Source: an uncultured Clostridia bacterium (GTDB lineage Bacteria; Bacillota; Clostridia; TANB77; CAG-508). Taken from it: a stretch of 41,609 nucleotides of DNA. A program made the translations under genes and the position numbers. Under the pieces are notes generated by a model. The model made no database searches. It worked only from the letters and a program-made list of their open reading frames with translations, and was not told the origin of the DNA. How positions within the stretch are numbered: the stretch's first letter is position 1; the number at the start of each line of letters is the position of its first letter. The DNA lies in the NCBI GenBank assembly GCA_947632535.1, contig CANRPR010000013.1, positions 1-41,609 on the forward strand. Reading direction: 5' to 3'. Positions 1-8,487 of the stretch are shown here, one piece after another.

Positions 1-2
1 AA

Positions 3-203
3 GTAAATACAGGAGATACAGAACATAAATATGGAAAAGCATGGAATAGTGATTATGTGCTAATAGGAAGCGCTAGCGTCCCGTTCTCGGTTCGCGGTGG
101 CCATTGCTGGGATAGAGCTGGTGCAGGCGTGTTGATTTCGGGAGGGACCGATGGCGATGCAAGCTACATTGATGGGTTCCGCCCAGTGCTTATATTAAAA
201 TAG
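3..203 (+). CDS. C-terminal end of a probable DGR variable (target) protein, 5' partial
   Basis: This reading frame is open from the window edge and ends at TAG 201-203, giving the last 66 residues of a longer protein. The end reads ...GGHCWDRAG...DGFRPVLILK. A W/G/R-rich stretch closing in GFRPVL is typical of the C-type-lectin-like or formylglycine-enzyme-like fold carried by DGR target proteins and some phage tail or surface proteins. By hand count, bases 71-190 have 73 G or C of 120 (about 61%), far above the flanking DNA. That fits a diversified variable region with a GC-rich template origin. An MSL-Avd-RT cassette lies at 16057-17946. The N-terminal part, including any secretion signal, is outside the window. 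A non-diversified lectin-like or FGE-sulfatase domain remains possible. Confidence 0.7.
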   Translation, partial: VNTGDTEHKYGKAWNSDYVLIGSASVPFSVRGGHCWDRAGAGVLISGGTDGDASYIDGFRPVLILK

Positions 204-248
204 AAATATAATAAATAATACAACCTAACTAACAAATAATATATATCT

Positions 249-299
249 AAACCTCAAGTAATACCTATAATACATAGGAAAATTACTTGAGGTTTTTTA
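249..299 (+). terminator. Rho-independent terminator after the variable-protein gene
   Basis: A 13-bp stem (249-261 with 282-294, approximately) reads AACCTCAAGTAAT against its complement and is followed by a T run. An inner CCTAT/ATAGG pairing extends the hairpin. It closes the upstream gene before the promoter of the penicillin-binding protein. Confidence 0.8.
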
Positions 300-326
300 T
301 AATAAATAATAATATCCGAAAAATAA

Positions 327-355
327 TTGAATTTATAACAAATTCATGATATAAA
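327..355 (+). promoter_or_regulatory. sigma-A type promoter for the class B PBP gene
   Basis: TTGAAT (327-332) and TATAAA (350-355) are separated by 17 nt, and TGA directly precedes the -10 (extended -10). The start codon is 34 nt downstream, with GAGGT as ribosome binding site. Confidence 0.6.
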
Positions 356-388
356 TATAATATATTGATAATAAAGAGGTAATGCCAA

Positions 389-2431
389 ATGAAAAGAAAA
401 ATAAATAAAGGGAAAATAGTAGTTGTATTAATACTAATAATAGCTATAATTGTAGGAATTACCACATTCATAATTTATAAAGCTAATAAGGACAAGCAAA
501 CACCAGAAGATGTTTTAAAACAGTATATGTCATATATAGAACAAGAAAACTATGAAGGAATGTACGAATTATTAACTGAAGATAGTAAAAATAGCATAAG
601 TAAAGAGGATTATATAACTAGAAATAAAAATATATATGAGGGTATTGAAGCAGCTAATATTAAAATAGAAAATGTAGTTATAGAGGAAGAAGATAAAACT
701 GGCAGAAAAATAACATATGATACAACAATGGATACAGCGGCAGGACAAATTAATTTTTCTAATACAGTTCATATGCTAAAAACAGAAAATAAAACATATA
801 ATATAAAATGGTCGTCCAAAGTAATATATCCGGGATTAGCAGATACAGACAAAATAAAAGTAACAACTTTATCTGCAGAAAGAGGACAAATATTAGATAG
901 AAATGGAAAAGTTTTAGCTGGAAAGGGAAGTGTATATTCAGTAGGTTTTGTTCCAGGTAAAATGAGTGAGAATAAAGAAAAAGATATTGAAACAATTGCT
1001 CAATTACTAGATATTTCTGTAGAATCAATTAATAAAGCATTAAGCGCATCATATGTAAAAGAAGATACTTTTGTACCATTAAAAAAGATTGCTAAAGGTA
1101 ATGAAGAACTAGAAAATAAATTACTAGAAGTAAAAGGAATAAAAATATCAACTGTTCAGGATAGAGTATATCCATTAGGAAATGCAATTTCCCATTTAAT
1201 TGGATATGTACAAAGCATTAGTGCAGAAGAATTAAAAGAAAATGAAGGAAAAGGATACACAAGCAAAAGCGTTATAGGAAAATCTGGACTAGAAAAAATA
1301 TATGAAGATAGATTAAAAGGAACTAATGGATGTGAAATATATGTTGTAGATGAAAATGGAAATAAAAAATCTACTATAGCTAAAGAAGAGTTAAAAAATG
1401 GAGAAGATATTAAGTTAACTATTGATAGTAGTTTACAACAAAAAGTATATAACCAATTTAAAGAAGATAATAGTGCTAATGTAGCAATTAATCCAAAAAC
1501 AGGAGAAGTGTTAGCATTAGTTAGTACACCATCTTATGATTCTAACGATTTTGTACTAGGAATGAGTACAGATAAATGGAACAAAATACAAGAAGATGCT
1601 AATAAACCATTATATAATAGGTATCAGTCAACATGGGTACCGGGATCATCTTTGAAACCAATTATAGCAGCAATAGGATTAACAACTGGAAAAATAGATG
1701 CAAATGAAAATTATGGAAAAAGTGGACTAAGTTGGCAAAAGGATTCTAGCTGGGGTTCATATAATATAACAACCTTAAAAGAATATGGTGATGTGGCTAA
1801 TTTACGAAACGCATTAGTAAATTCAGATAATATATATTTTGCAAAAGCAGCCTTAAAAATAGGAGCAGATACATTAGCAGAAAACTTACTAAAAATTGGA
1901 TTTGATAAAGATATTCCATTTGAGCAAGGTATATATAAATCACAATTTGCAACAGATAATAAATTTGAAACAGAAATACAGTTAGCAGATACAGGTTATG
2001 GTCAGGGAAAAGTATTAGTAAATCCTATACATATGGCATCTATTTATTCGGCTTTTGTAAATGACGGAAATATGATAAAACCATATTTGGAGTACAAAGA
2101 TAATAAGAAGGCAGAATATCTTGTAGAAAATGCTTTTTCAAAGGAAGCTGCTAATATTGTAAAAGAAGATTTGATACAAGTTGTAGAAGATTCAAATGGT
2201 ACGGCACATAGTGCGAAAATAAGCGGAATGACAATTGCGGGTAAAACAGGTACAGCTGAAATAAAGGCAAGTAAGGAGGATACTACAGGTACAGAAATTG
2301 GATGGTTTAATGCATTTCGAGTAACAGATAATGCAAATAATCAGTTGTTAGTTATAAGTATGGTAGAAAATGTAAAAGAAAAAGGTGGTAGCCATTATTT
2401 GTTACCAAAAGTAAAAGCGATATTTAACTAG
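389..2431 (+). CDS. Class B penicillin-binding protein, MecA_N type transpeptidase
   Basis: A 680-residue cell-wall D,D-transpeptidase that cross-links peptidoglycan outside the membrane. One N-terminal membrane anchor covers about residues 10-31. It is followed by an NTF2-like MecA_N domain (about 38-150), a PBP dimerisation domain (about 160-330) and the transpeptidase domain (about 340-675). All three active-site motifs are present: SSLK with nucleophile S420, SDN at 479-481, and KTG at 619-621. The architecture matches the PBP3/PBP2a group of Firmicutes, which includes low-affinity PBPs, but beta-lactam affinity cannot be read from sequence. The start follows GAGGT with good spacing. It has its own promoter, and ftsY begins 63 nt downstream with a separate -10 element. 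Confidence 0.92.
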   Translation: MKRKINKGKIVVVLILIIAIIVGITTFIIYKANKDKQTPEDVLKQYMSYIEQENYEGMYELLTEDSKNSISKEDYITRNKNIYEGIEAANIKIENVVIEEEDKTGRKITYDTTMDTAAGQINFSNTVHMLKTENKTYNIKWSSKVIYPGLADTDKIKVTTLSAERGQILDRNGKVLAGKGSVYSVGFVPGKMSENKEKDIETIAQLLDISVESINKALSASYVKEDTFVPLKKIAKGNEELENKLLEVKGIKISTVQDRVYPLGNAISHLIGYVQSISAEELKENEGKGYTSKSVIGKSGLEKIYEDRLKGTNGCEIYVVDENGNKKSTIAKEELKNGEDIKLTIDSSLQQKVYNQFKEDNSANVAINPKTGEVLALVSTPSYDSNDFVLGMSTDKWNKIQEDANKPLYNRYQSTWVPGSSLKPIIAAIGLTTGKIDANENYGKSGLSWQKDSSWGSYNITTLKEYGDVANLRNALVNSDNIYFAKAALKIGADTLAENLLKIGFDKDIPFEQGIYKSQFATDNKFETEIQLADTGYGQGKVLVNPIHMASIYSAFVNDGNMIKPYLEYKDNKKAEYLVENAFSKEAANIVKEDLIQVVEDSNGTAHSAKISGMTIAGKTGTAEIKASKEDTTGTEIGWFNAFRVTDNANNQLLVISMVENVKEKGGSHYLLPKVKAIFN

Positions 2432-2457
2432 AAAATATGGTAATTTATCGAAAGTAG

Positions 2458-2466
2458 TGGTATAAT
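2458..2466 (+). promoter_or_regulatory. Extended -10 promoter element before ftsY
   Basis: TGG followed by TATAAT (2461-2466) lies 28 nt upstream of the ftsY start. I see no clear -35 box, so this would be an extended -10 promoter. Confidence 0.45.
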
Positions 2467-2494
2467 ATAAAAGTGTTAATAAAAGGGAGGCAAT

Positions 2495-3400
2495 ATGGGA
2501 TTTTTTGATAAATTAAAAAACGGTTTAAGTAAAACAAAAACAGCATTTGACGAAAAAATAAATAATGCGTTTAGTGTATTTCGCAAGGTTGACGAAGAAT
2601 TATTAGAGGAATTAGAAGAAATATTAATAATGTCAGATATGGGTATGGAAACTTCTGTGAAAATTATACAAGAATTAAGAAACAGAATAAAGAAGGAAAA
2701 TATAAAAGAAGTAGAAGATGTAAAACAGGCATTGAGAGAAGAAATACAGAAAATATTTGATAGCCAAAAATCAGAATTATTATTAAATACAAAACCATCT
2801 ATAATCTTAGTGGTTGGAGTAAACGGTGTTGGTAAGACTACATCTATTGGTAAAATTGCAAATAGGTTAAAGCAGGATGGTAAGAAGGTTGTGATTGCAG
2901 CAGCAGATACTTTTAGAGCAGCAGCAGTAGAACAGTTAGAAATATGGGCCAATAGAGCTGGATGTGACATTGTAAAAAAACAAGAAGGTATAGATCCTGC
3001 CTCTGTAGTATATGATGCAATAAAAATAGCAAAAGAAACAGATGCAGATGTACTTATATGTGATACAGCTGGAAGATTGCATAATAAAAAATATCTGATG
3101 GACGAATTATCTAAGATACAAAGAGTTATAGATAAGGAATTACCAGAGGCACAAAAAGAAGTGTTATTGGTAATTGATGCAACAACAGGGCAAAATGCTA
3201 TTTCACAGGTTAAGGCCTTTAAGGAAACCACACCAGTAACGGGAATTGTACTAACTAAGCTTGATGGAACCGCTAAGGGTGGAGTTGTAGTTGGTATTGT
3301 AGACGAAAATAAAATACCAGTAAAATTTATTGGTGTTGGTGAAAAAATAGACGATATGGAAATATTTAATAGCAAGGATTTCGTAAGAGCAATATTATAA
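2495..3400 (+). CDS. ftsY: Signal recognition particle receptor FtsY
   Basis: FtsY is the SRP receptor GTPase that docks ribosome-SRP complexes at the membrane for co-translational insertion. The 301-residue protein is essentially the NG domain alone, without the long acidic A domain of proteobacterial FtsY, as usual for Firmicutes. G motifs are clear: the P-loop GVNGVGKTT (about residues 109-117), DTFRAAAVEQL, DTAGR, and the TKLDGTAKGG guanine-specificity and closing motif. AAGGGAGG precedes the ATG. The UPF0182 gene starts 11 nt after its stop with its own SD, so the two are probably co-transcribed. The ffh and ylxM partners are not in this window. Confidence 0.97.
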   Translation: MGFFDKLKNGLSKTKTAFDEKINNAFSVFRKVDEELLEELEEILIMSDMGMETSVKIIQELRNRIKKENIKEVEDVKQALREEIQKIFDSQKSELLLNTKPSIILVVGVNGVGKTTSIGKIANRLKQDGKKVVIAAADTFRAAAVEQLEIWANRAGCDIVKKQEGIDPASVVYDAIKIAKETDADVLICDTAGRLHNKKYLMDELSKIQRVIDKELPEAQKEVLLVIDATTGQNAISQVKAFKETTPVTGIVLTKLDGTAKGGVVVGIVDENKIPVKFIGVGEKIDDMEIFNSKDFVRAIL

Positions 3401-3411
3401 GGAGTGAGCAT

Positions 3412-6243
3412 ATGGAACAACAAATAGACAATAAAACTGAAAATAATCAGACAAATAAAAAAGAAAAGAAAATAAAAATAAGGGTTATTTTAGTTCTTGT
3501 ATTTCTAGCTTTGTTTTCTATATTTATGTATATTTCATACCGTGGGCAATTCTTAGAAATGGTTGAAATTGGACAGAATTATAAAGAAGTGTTGAAAACA
3601 AACTTAAAATATCAATATGGAACTATGTTTGTTAATTTTGTTATATTATTTTTTGCAATTTATTTCACAAACAGAGGTATTAAGAAGGGATTAAAAGACT
3701 TTTTTGAGCAAGAAAAGAAAGATATACCAAAACTTCCTAATAAATCTGTAGCGTTAATAATATCAGCAATTTTGAGTGTAATATTATCAATGAAAATGGT
3801 AGAAAAAATTGCTTTATTTGTTAATAGAGCTTGGTTTGGAATTGATGATCCAATATTTAATATGGATATAAGTTTTTATATATTCCAAAAGCCATTTATA
3901 GAAATGATTTTACTGTATTTCATATTCTTAATTATTGGTTTAACAGTATATGCTGCAATTTATTACATAATTTGCTTTAATGTATATTTTGATGGAATAG
4001 ATTCACAAACATTGAAAAATAGTAGAATAATAAAGCAATTAACAAGAAATATTATACTAGTAGCAATCGGAATTTCTGCAATGGTATTAATTACAACTCA
4101 AGGCATGATTAGTCAAAAGTTTATGATATTAAATGACGATACATCTACAGCAATTTATGGTGCTGGAATTACTGATGTAACAATAAAATTATGGGGTTAT
4201 CGTATACTTGCTGTTGTAATTTTAGTGTCAGCTATAAAATGTGTACAGTATATAAAGCAGAAAAATACAAAACAGTTCTTGATATCAATACTTGCAGTTC
4301 CAGCATACTTAATAGTGTTATTTGTGGCTATGCTAGGATTCAAAGTAATTTACATTAATAAAAATGAATTAGATAGAGAAAAGCTTTATTTGGGCTATAA
4401 TATAAATTATACAAAAGAAGCATATAATATAAAAATAGAGGAATATGAATTAACTGAAGATACAACGCTAAATCAAATAGAAAACAACAAAGAGTTATTA
4501 AGCAATGTAGCACTTGTAAGTGACGATATCATTTTGAAAACTTTAAATACATCTCAGACAAGTACAGGATATTATACATACAAAAATGCTAATATTAATA
4601 GGTATAAGATTGATGGAAAAAATAGATTAGTATATATATCACCAAGAGAAATTGTAAGTAGTGGAAATAGGACATACAATAATAAGACGTATGAGTATAC
4701 GCATGGCTATGGTGCTATTATAACATCAGCTTCGCAAACAGATACAAACGGAAATATTCAATATATACAAAAAGATTTCAATAGTGACAATCAGTCTATA
4801 TATATAGAAAATCCTAGAATTTATTTTGGATTAGAAACAAATAATACTATAGTAACTAATGCTACTAATAAATCAGAATTTGATTATCCTACTAATGCTG
4901 TGCAAAATGCAGAATATACATATGATGGAGAAGCGGGGCTAAAATTGAATTTTATAGATAGACTAATTATGGCAATTAAGGAGAAAGATGTTAATTTAGC
5001 TTTTTCTACTAATGTAGGATCTGATAGTAAAATATTGATAAATAGAAATATTATACAAAGAGCGAAAGCAGTTATGCCATATTTAATTTATGACGAAAAT
5101 CCATACATGGTTATTAGTGACGAAGGTAAATTAGTATGGGTATTGGATGCATATACAGTTACAAATAAATATCCATATTCACAACCAATTACTATGGAAC
5201 ATGATAATATAAAGGAACAAATTAATTATATTAGAAATTCTGTAAAAGTTTTAATAGATGCATATGATGGAACAATGCAATTTTATATTACAGATAAAAC
5301 AGATCCAATTGTTATGGCATATAGAAACATGTATCCAGATTTATTTGAAAATTTGGATGCAGTAATACCAAATAGTGTATCAAAATATTTTGTATATCCA
5401 GAATATTTGTATAAAATTCAAGCAGAAATGTTGGAAAAATATCACAATGTAAGTACAGATGTGTTGTATAGAAGTGACGATACATGGAATATAGCAAAAT
5501 ATTCGAATAATACAAAAACAACAAATGGTGTAGAGCAAGAACCATATTATACAATGATAAAAACAGTAAATGGTAATGAAGAGGAATTAGGCTTGGTATT
5601 GCAATATACTCCAGAGGATAAACAGAATTTAAGAGCATATTTGGTTGGAAAATATACAAATGGAAATGCTAATTTAACTTTATATAAATATTCTTCAGAT
5701 AGTAATATTTTAGGACCAATGCAGTTAGAAACTTTACTAGAACAAGATGAAACTATTTCAAAGGAGCTAGAAACTTTGAATGTAACTGGTACGAAATTAA
5801 TAAAGAATATGTTAATGATACCAATAAATAATGCAATACTATATGTAGAGCCAATTTATCAGCAGTCTTTAAACGAAGCGAAAAGTACACCAATATTGAA
5901 AAAGGTTGTAGTTGCATCATCTAGCAAGGTGGCAATAGATGATACAATTGATGGAGCAATACAAAAACTACTATCTAAATCTGCAGTGGATATTGAAATT
6001 GAAAATACAGATACTGTAATGGATTTAGTTGATGCTATTATAAAGGCAAATACGAATTTGAAAATTTCAACGCAAAGTAATGACTGGGAAATGATAGGAA
6101 AGGATACAAAGAAATTACAGGAATTAATTGAAAAATTAGAAGATGTATATGCAAAGGAAAAGGAAGAACAAGAAGAATTAGAAAAACAGAATACTATTAC
6201 TAATGAGACAAATTCAGTTTTAGTAAATACAATATCATATTAA
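3412..6243 (+). CDS. UPF0182 family large membrane protein (COG1615)
   Basis: A 943-residue protein with about seven hydrophobic helices in the first 320 residues (for example around 24-45, 66-85 and 112-130), followed by a long soluble, probably extracytoplasmic region. This layout and length match the UPF0182/COG1615 family, found in many Clostridia, Actinobacteria and Cyanobacteria. Its function is unknown to me, and no catalytic motif stands out. The C-terminus is a charged coiled-coil-like stretch rich in E and K (about 895-925). AAGGAGTG sits just upstream of the ATG. A terminator follows immediately, so ftsY-UPF0182 form one unit. Confidence 0.85.
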   Translation: MEQQIDNKTENNQTNKKEKKIKIRVILVLVFLALFSIFMYISYRGQFLEMVEIGQNYKEVLKTNLKYQYGTMFVNFVILFFAIYFTNRGIKKGLKDFFEQEKKDIPKLPNKSVALIISAILSVILSMKMVEKIALFVNRAWFGIDDPIFNMDISFYIFQKPFIEMILLYFIFLIIGLTVYAAIYYIICFNVYFDGIDSQTLKNSRIIKQLTRNIILVAIGISAMVLITTQGMISQKFMILNDDTSTAIYGAGITDVTIKLWGYRILAVVILVSAIKCVQYIKQKNTKQFLISILAVPAYLIVLFVAMLGFKVIYINKNELDREKLYLGYNINYTKEAYNIKIEEYELTEDTTLNQIENNKELLSNVALVSDDIILKTLNTSQTSTGYYTYKNANINRYKIDGKNRLVYISPREIVSSGNRTYNNKTYEYTHGYGAIITSASQTDTNGNIQYIQKDFNSDNQSIYIENPRIYFGLETNNTIVTNATNKSEFDYPTNAVQNAEYTYDGEAGLKLNFIDRLIMAIKEKDVNLAFSTNVGSDSKILINRNIIQRAKAVMPYLIYDENPYMVISDEGKLVWVLDAYTVTNKYPYSQPITMEHDNIKEQINYIRNSVKVLIDAYDGTMQFYITDKTDPIVMAYRNMYPDLFENLDAVIPNSVSKYFVYPEYLYKIQAEMLEKYHNVSTDVLYRSDDTWNIAKYSNNTKTTNGVEQEPYYTMIKTVNGNEEELGLVLQYTPEDKQNLRAYLVGKYTNGNANLTLYKYSSDSNILGPMQLETLLEQDETISKELETLNVTGTKLIKNMLMIPINNAILYVEPIYQQSLNEAKSTPILKKVVVASSSKVAIDDTIDGAIQKLLSKSAVDIEIENTDTVMDLVDAIIKANTNLKISTQSNDWEMIGKDTKKLQELIEKLEDVYAKEKEEQEELEKQNTITNETNSVLVNTISY

Positions 6244-6271
6244 TTAAGTAAAATGAATAATTTTTTAATAA

Positions 6272-6304
6272 AAAATCACCCTATAAATGAAGGGTGGTTT
6301 TTTT
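6272..6304 (+). terminator. Terminator after the UPF0182 gene, overlapping the next gene's RBS
   Basis: AAAATCACCCT (6272-6282) pairs with AGGGTGGTTTT (6291-6301) with one T-G wobble, and a T run follows. AGGGTGG in the 3' arm is also the best ribosome binding site for the GTG at 6305. Confidence 0.75.
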
Positions 6305-6598
6305 GTGTTTATAGACGATAATAAATTAGAAAATCTTATGAAAAAGGTAGACGATTTGAATTATTCTTTAACGAAAAATAATTTAATCGATTTATCAGAA
6401 ATTTTGGGGAATAGAAAAGAGTTATTAATTAGAAATTTAATTTCTGGAATTGCAAAAGGCATTGGAATTGGTATAGGTTTTACTATTTTAACAGCTATTT
6501 TAGTAGTTATATTGCAAAATATTGTAAAGTTAAATATTCCGGTTTTAGGTGAATATATTACAGATATTGTTGAAATTGTGGAAAGTAATAAGAGATAG
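6305..6598 (+). CDS. DUF5665-type small membrane protein
   Basis: A 97-residue protein with a charged N-terminal half and one long Gly/Ile/Val-rich membrane segment (IAKGIGIGIGFTILTAILVVI), ending in a short polar tail. The pattern, RNLI.GIAKGIG..IGFTIL, is what I recall for DUF5665 proteins of Clostridia; no function is known. I chose GTG 6305 because AGGGTGG lies 7 nt upstream. The in-frame ATG at 6287 sits in the loop of the preceding terminator hairpin and has no SD. Read-through of the terminator, or a promoter inside it, would be needed for expression. Confidence 0.6.
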   Translation: MFIDDNKLENLMKKVDDLNYSLTKNNLIDLSEILGNRKELLIRNLISGIAKGIGIGIGFTILTAILVVILQNIVKLNIPVLGEYITDIVEIVESNKR

Positions 6599-6640
6599 AG
6601 TCAAAAAATGTAGATTATTTCTTTTTTTCTACCCTAAGAT

Positions 6641-6673
6641 ATGACAGATTTTTAACGATTAAAGATGTACAAT
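6641..6673 (+). promoter_or_regulatory. Possible Spo0A-type spoIIG promoter with long spacing
   Basis: ATGACA (6641-6646) and TACAAT (6668-6673) are separated by 21 nt, not 17. The B. subtilis spoIIG promoter is known for a similarly stretched sigma-A spacing that makes it depend on phosphorylated Spo0A. TTCTACC at 6628-6634 resembles a Spo0A box (TTCGACA) at five of seven positions. The assignment is by analogy. Confidence 0.4.
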
Positions 6674-6695
6674 ATTAATCGATGGGTGATAAGCT

Positions 6696-7592
6696 TTGAC
6701 TATTTATTTAGATATTATATTAATAGAAAATATCATTATGAATTATATAATATTATTTGCAACAGGTTTAATTACAAAGGTAGAAATGAAACAAACTAGG
6801 ATTATATTGTCAAGTGTAGTAGGAGCTTTATATGTAGTAATATCATATATAACATCTTTACGAGTATATTCGAATTCAATATTAAAGTTGATATTGTCAG
6901 TTAGTATGGTGTTTGTAGCATTTAATTCTAAAAGTGTGAAAATGTTGTTTAAACATCTATTAATATTTTACTTAACATCATTTGCTTTTGGAGGGTGTGC
7001 ATTTGCATTATTGTATTATATTAAACCACAAAATATATTAATGAAAAACGGAGTATATATTGGTACATATCCATTGAAAATAGCTTTATTAGGTGGCATA
7101 GTTGGATTTACAATTGTAAATATATCTTTTAAGGTTATAAAAGGAAGAATAAGAAAAAAGGATATGTATTGTGAAGTCAGAATAAATTTTAAAAATCGAA
7201 CATCAAAAATGAAGGCAATGATTGATACGGGAAATTTGCTAAAAGATCCTATAACAGGCAACAAAGTAATTGTAGCAGAAAGTAAAATGTTAGAAGAAAT
7301 AATACCTGCAAAGTCTCTAGAAAGCATAAATAATATGCTAAATTCACATAGTGATGGAGAAAATGGTTTGGATTATGAATATATATCGAGATTAAGGTTA
7401 ATTCCATTTTCGTCATTAGGTAAGCAAAATGGGATGTTAGTTGGATTTAAGCCAGATAGTGTTTTTATTAATTTTGAAGAAATGGAAAAAAGGGTGGATA
7501 AGGTTATTATAGGAATTTATGATAAAAGGTTGAGCAAAACAGGAGATTATAATGGCTTGGTTGGTATTAATGTTATAGAAGAGGTAAGTTAG
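6696..7592 (+). CDS. spoIIGA: Sigma-E processing peptidase SpoIIGA
   Basis: A membrane-embedded aspartic protease that cleaves the pro-sequence from pro-sigma-E in the mother cell once the forespore signals. The N-terminal half (about residues 5-150) holds five hydrophobic segments. The C-terminal half is the cytoplasmic protease domain, with the aspartate motif IDTGN (D177) followed by LLKDPITG. The start is TTG 6696 with GGGTGAT upstream; the product, [19 protein letters not shown], matches the family N-terminus. Length (298) is normal. sigE begins 22 nt downstream, the classic spoIIG operon order, which makes the assignment secure. Confidence 0.93.
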   Translation: MTIYLDIILIENIIMNYIILFATGLITKVEMKQTRIILSSVVGALYVVISYITSLRVYSNSILKLILSVSMVFVAFNSKSVKMLFKHLLIFYLTSFAFGGCAFALLYYIKPQNILMKNGVYIGTYPLKIALLGGIVGFTIVNISFKVIKGRIRKKDMYCEVRINFKNRTSKMKAMIDTGNLLKDPITGNKVIVAESKMLEEIIPAKSLESINNMLNSHSDGENGLDYEYISRLRLIPFSSLGKQNGMLVGFKPDSVFINFEEMEKRVDKVIIGIYDKRLSKTGDYNGLVGINVIEEVS

Positions 7593-7614
7593 AAAGAAAG
7601 GAATAGGTGGTAAA

Positions 7615-8352
7615 ATGAATATTTTTGAAGGAATAAAGGAAAGTTTTAATACATTAAGAATAAAGTACATAAATTGTGAAGGAGATATATTTGAAGATAA
7701 TCCTATATTTTATATTGCAGGAAGTCAAACATTGCCACCTCCATTAACTCCAGAGGAAGAAGAAGAGGTTTTAAATAGATTGTCTAATGGAGATGAGAGT
7801 GTTAGACAAATATTAGTTGAAAAAAACCTTAGGCTAGTTGTATATATTGCAAAAAAGTTTGAAAATACTGGAATAGGAATAGAAGATTTAATATCAATAG
7901 GAACTATCGGATTAATGAAATCTATAAATACATTTAATACTGATAAAAATATCAAACTTGCAACATATGCATCACGATGTATAGAAAACGAAATACTAAT
8001 GTATTTGAGAAAAACAAGTAAAATAAAGGGAGAAGTTTCAATAGATGAGCCTTTGAATCAGGACGGAGATGGTAATGAACTATTATTATCTGACATATTG
8101 GGGACAGACGAAGATGCAACTTCTAAAAGAATAGAGGATGAGGTTGATAAAAAATTGCTTAGAGCATCAATGGAAAAATTAAATAAGAGAGAAAAAAATA
8201 TAATGGAATTGCGTTTTGGATTTAATACTGGTAATGAGAAAACACAAAAGGAAGTGGCAGACATGTTAGGAATTTCACAAAGCTATATTTCTAGATTGGA
8301 AAAGAAAATAATTAGTAAAATGAAAAAAGATATAATGAGCAAGACAGGGTAA
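7615..8352 (+). CDS. sigE: RNA polymerase sporulation sigma factor sigma-E (pro-form)
   Basis: The early mother-cell sigma factor of sporulation, 245 residues. Region 2 is nearly textbook: [30 protein letters not shown] and [20 protein letters not shown]. Region 4 carries the helix-turn-helix [22 protein letters not shown]. The first roughly 33 residues form a pro-sequence. [13 protein letters not shown] aligns with the cleavage area YYIGGSEALPPPL that I recall from B. subtilis, so cleavage is expected around residues 33-36 by SpoIIGA, encoded upstream. GGTGG precedes the ATG. The stop codon abuts a perfect palindrome. sigG, often the next gene in Bacilli and Clostridia, is absent here. Confidence 0.96.
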   Translation: MNIFEGIKESFNTLRIKYINCEGDIFEDNPIFYIAGSQTLPPPLTPEEEEEVLNRLSNGDESVRQILVEKNLRLVVYIAKKFENTGIGIEDLISIGTIGLMKSINTFNTDKNIKLATYASRCIENEILMYLRKTSKIKGEVSIDEPLNQDGDGNELLLSDILGTDEDATSKRIEDEVDKKLLRASMEKLNKREKNIMELRFGFNTGNEKTQKEVADMLGISQSYISRLEKKIISKMKKDIMSKTG

Positions 8353-8405
8353 ATTGGGGACGGTTCTTTTTTGGACATTTTGTCCAAAAAAGAACCGTCC
8401 CCAAT
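8353..8405 (+). repeat. Perfect 25-bp inverted repeat (REP-like palindrome)
   Basis: Arms 8353-8377 and 8381-8405 are exact reverse complements around a 3-nt TTT loop. Each outer arm holds GGGGACGGTTC next to a T6 run. It begins one base after the sigE stop and has no T tail beyond the stem, so it is not a classic terminator, though it could stall RNA polymerase or protect an mRNA end. Similar GGGGACGGTTC palindromes recur in Firmicutes genomes as far as I recall, which suggests a dispersed REP- or MITE-like element. Confidence 0.85.
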
Positions 8406-8422
8406 TGGACACAACAAAAGGC

Positions 8423-8451
8423 TTGATTTTTTTACTTTTTTATAATATAAT
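8423..8451 (+). promoter_or_regulatory. sigma-A type promoter for alaS
   Basis: TTGATT (8423-8428), a 17-nt spacer and TATAAT (8446-8451). A second overlapping TATAAT begins at 8441. No T-box leader is present between the promoter and the alaS start. Confidence 0.6.
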
Positions 8452-8487
8452 TTCATAGAAAATAAAATAAGATAAGAGGTAATAAGA

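Noticed and set aside
2476-3423. Long minus-strand open frame (315 codons) covering ftsY
   Set aside because: It is the antisense shadow of ftsY, with a low-complexity Ser/Ile-rich product and no SD; the plus-strand FtsY is beyond doubt.
8353-8405. Ordinary rho-independent terminator for sigE
   Set aside because: The hairpin is strong, but no T run follows the 3' arm, and it is far longer and more perfect than the other terminators here. It is better described as a palindromic repeat.
8406-8487. T-box riboswitch in front of alaS
   Set aside because: The gap is too short and has neither the T-box sequence nor a specifier stem; an ordinary promoter fills it.
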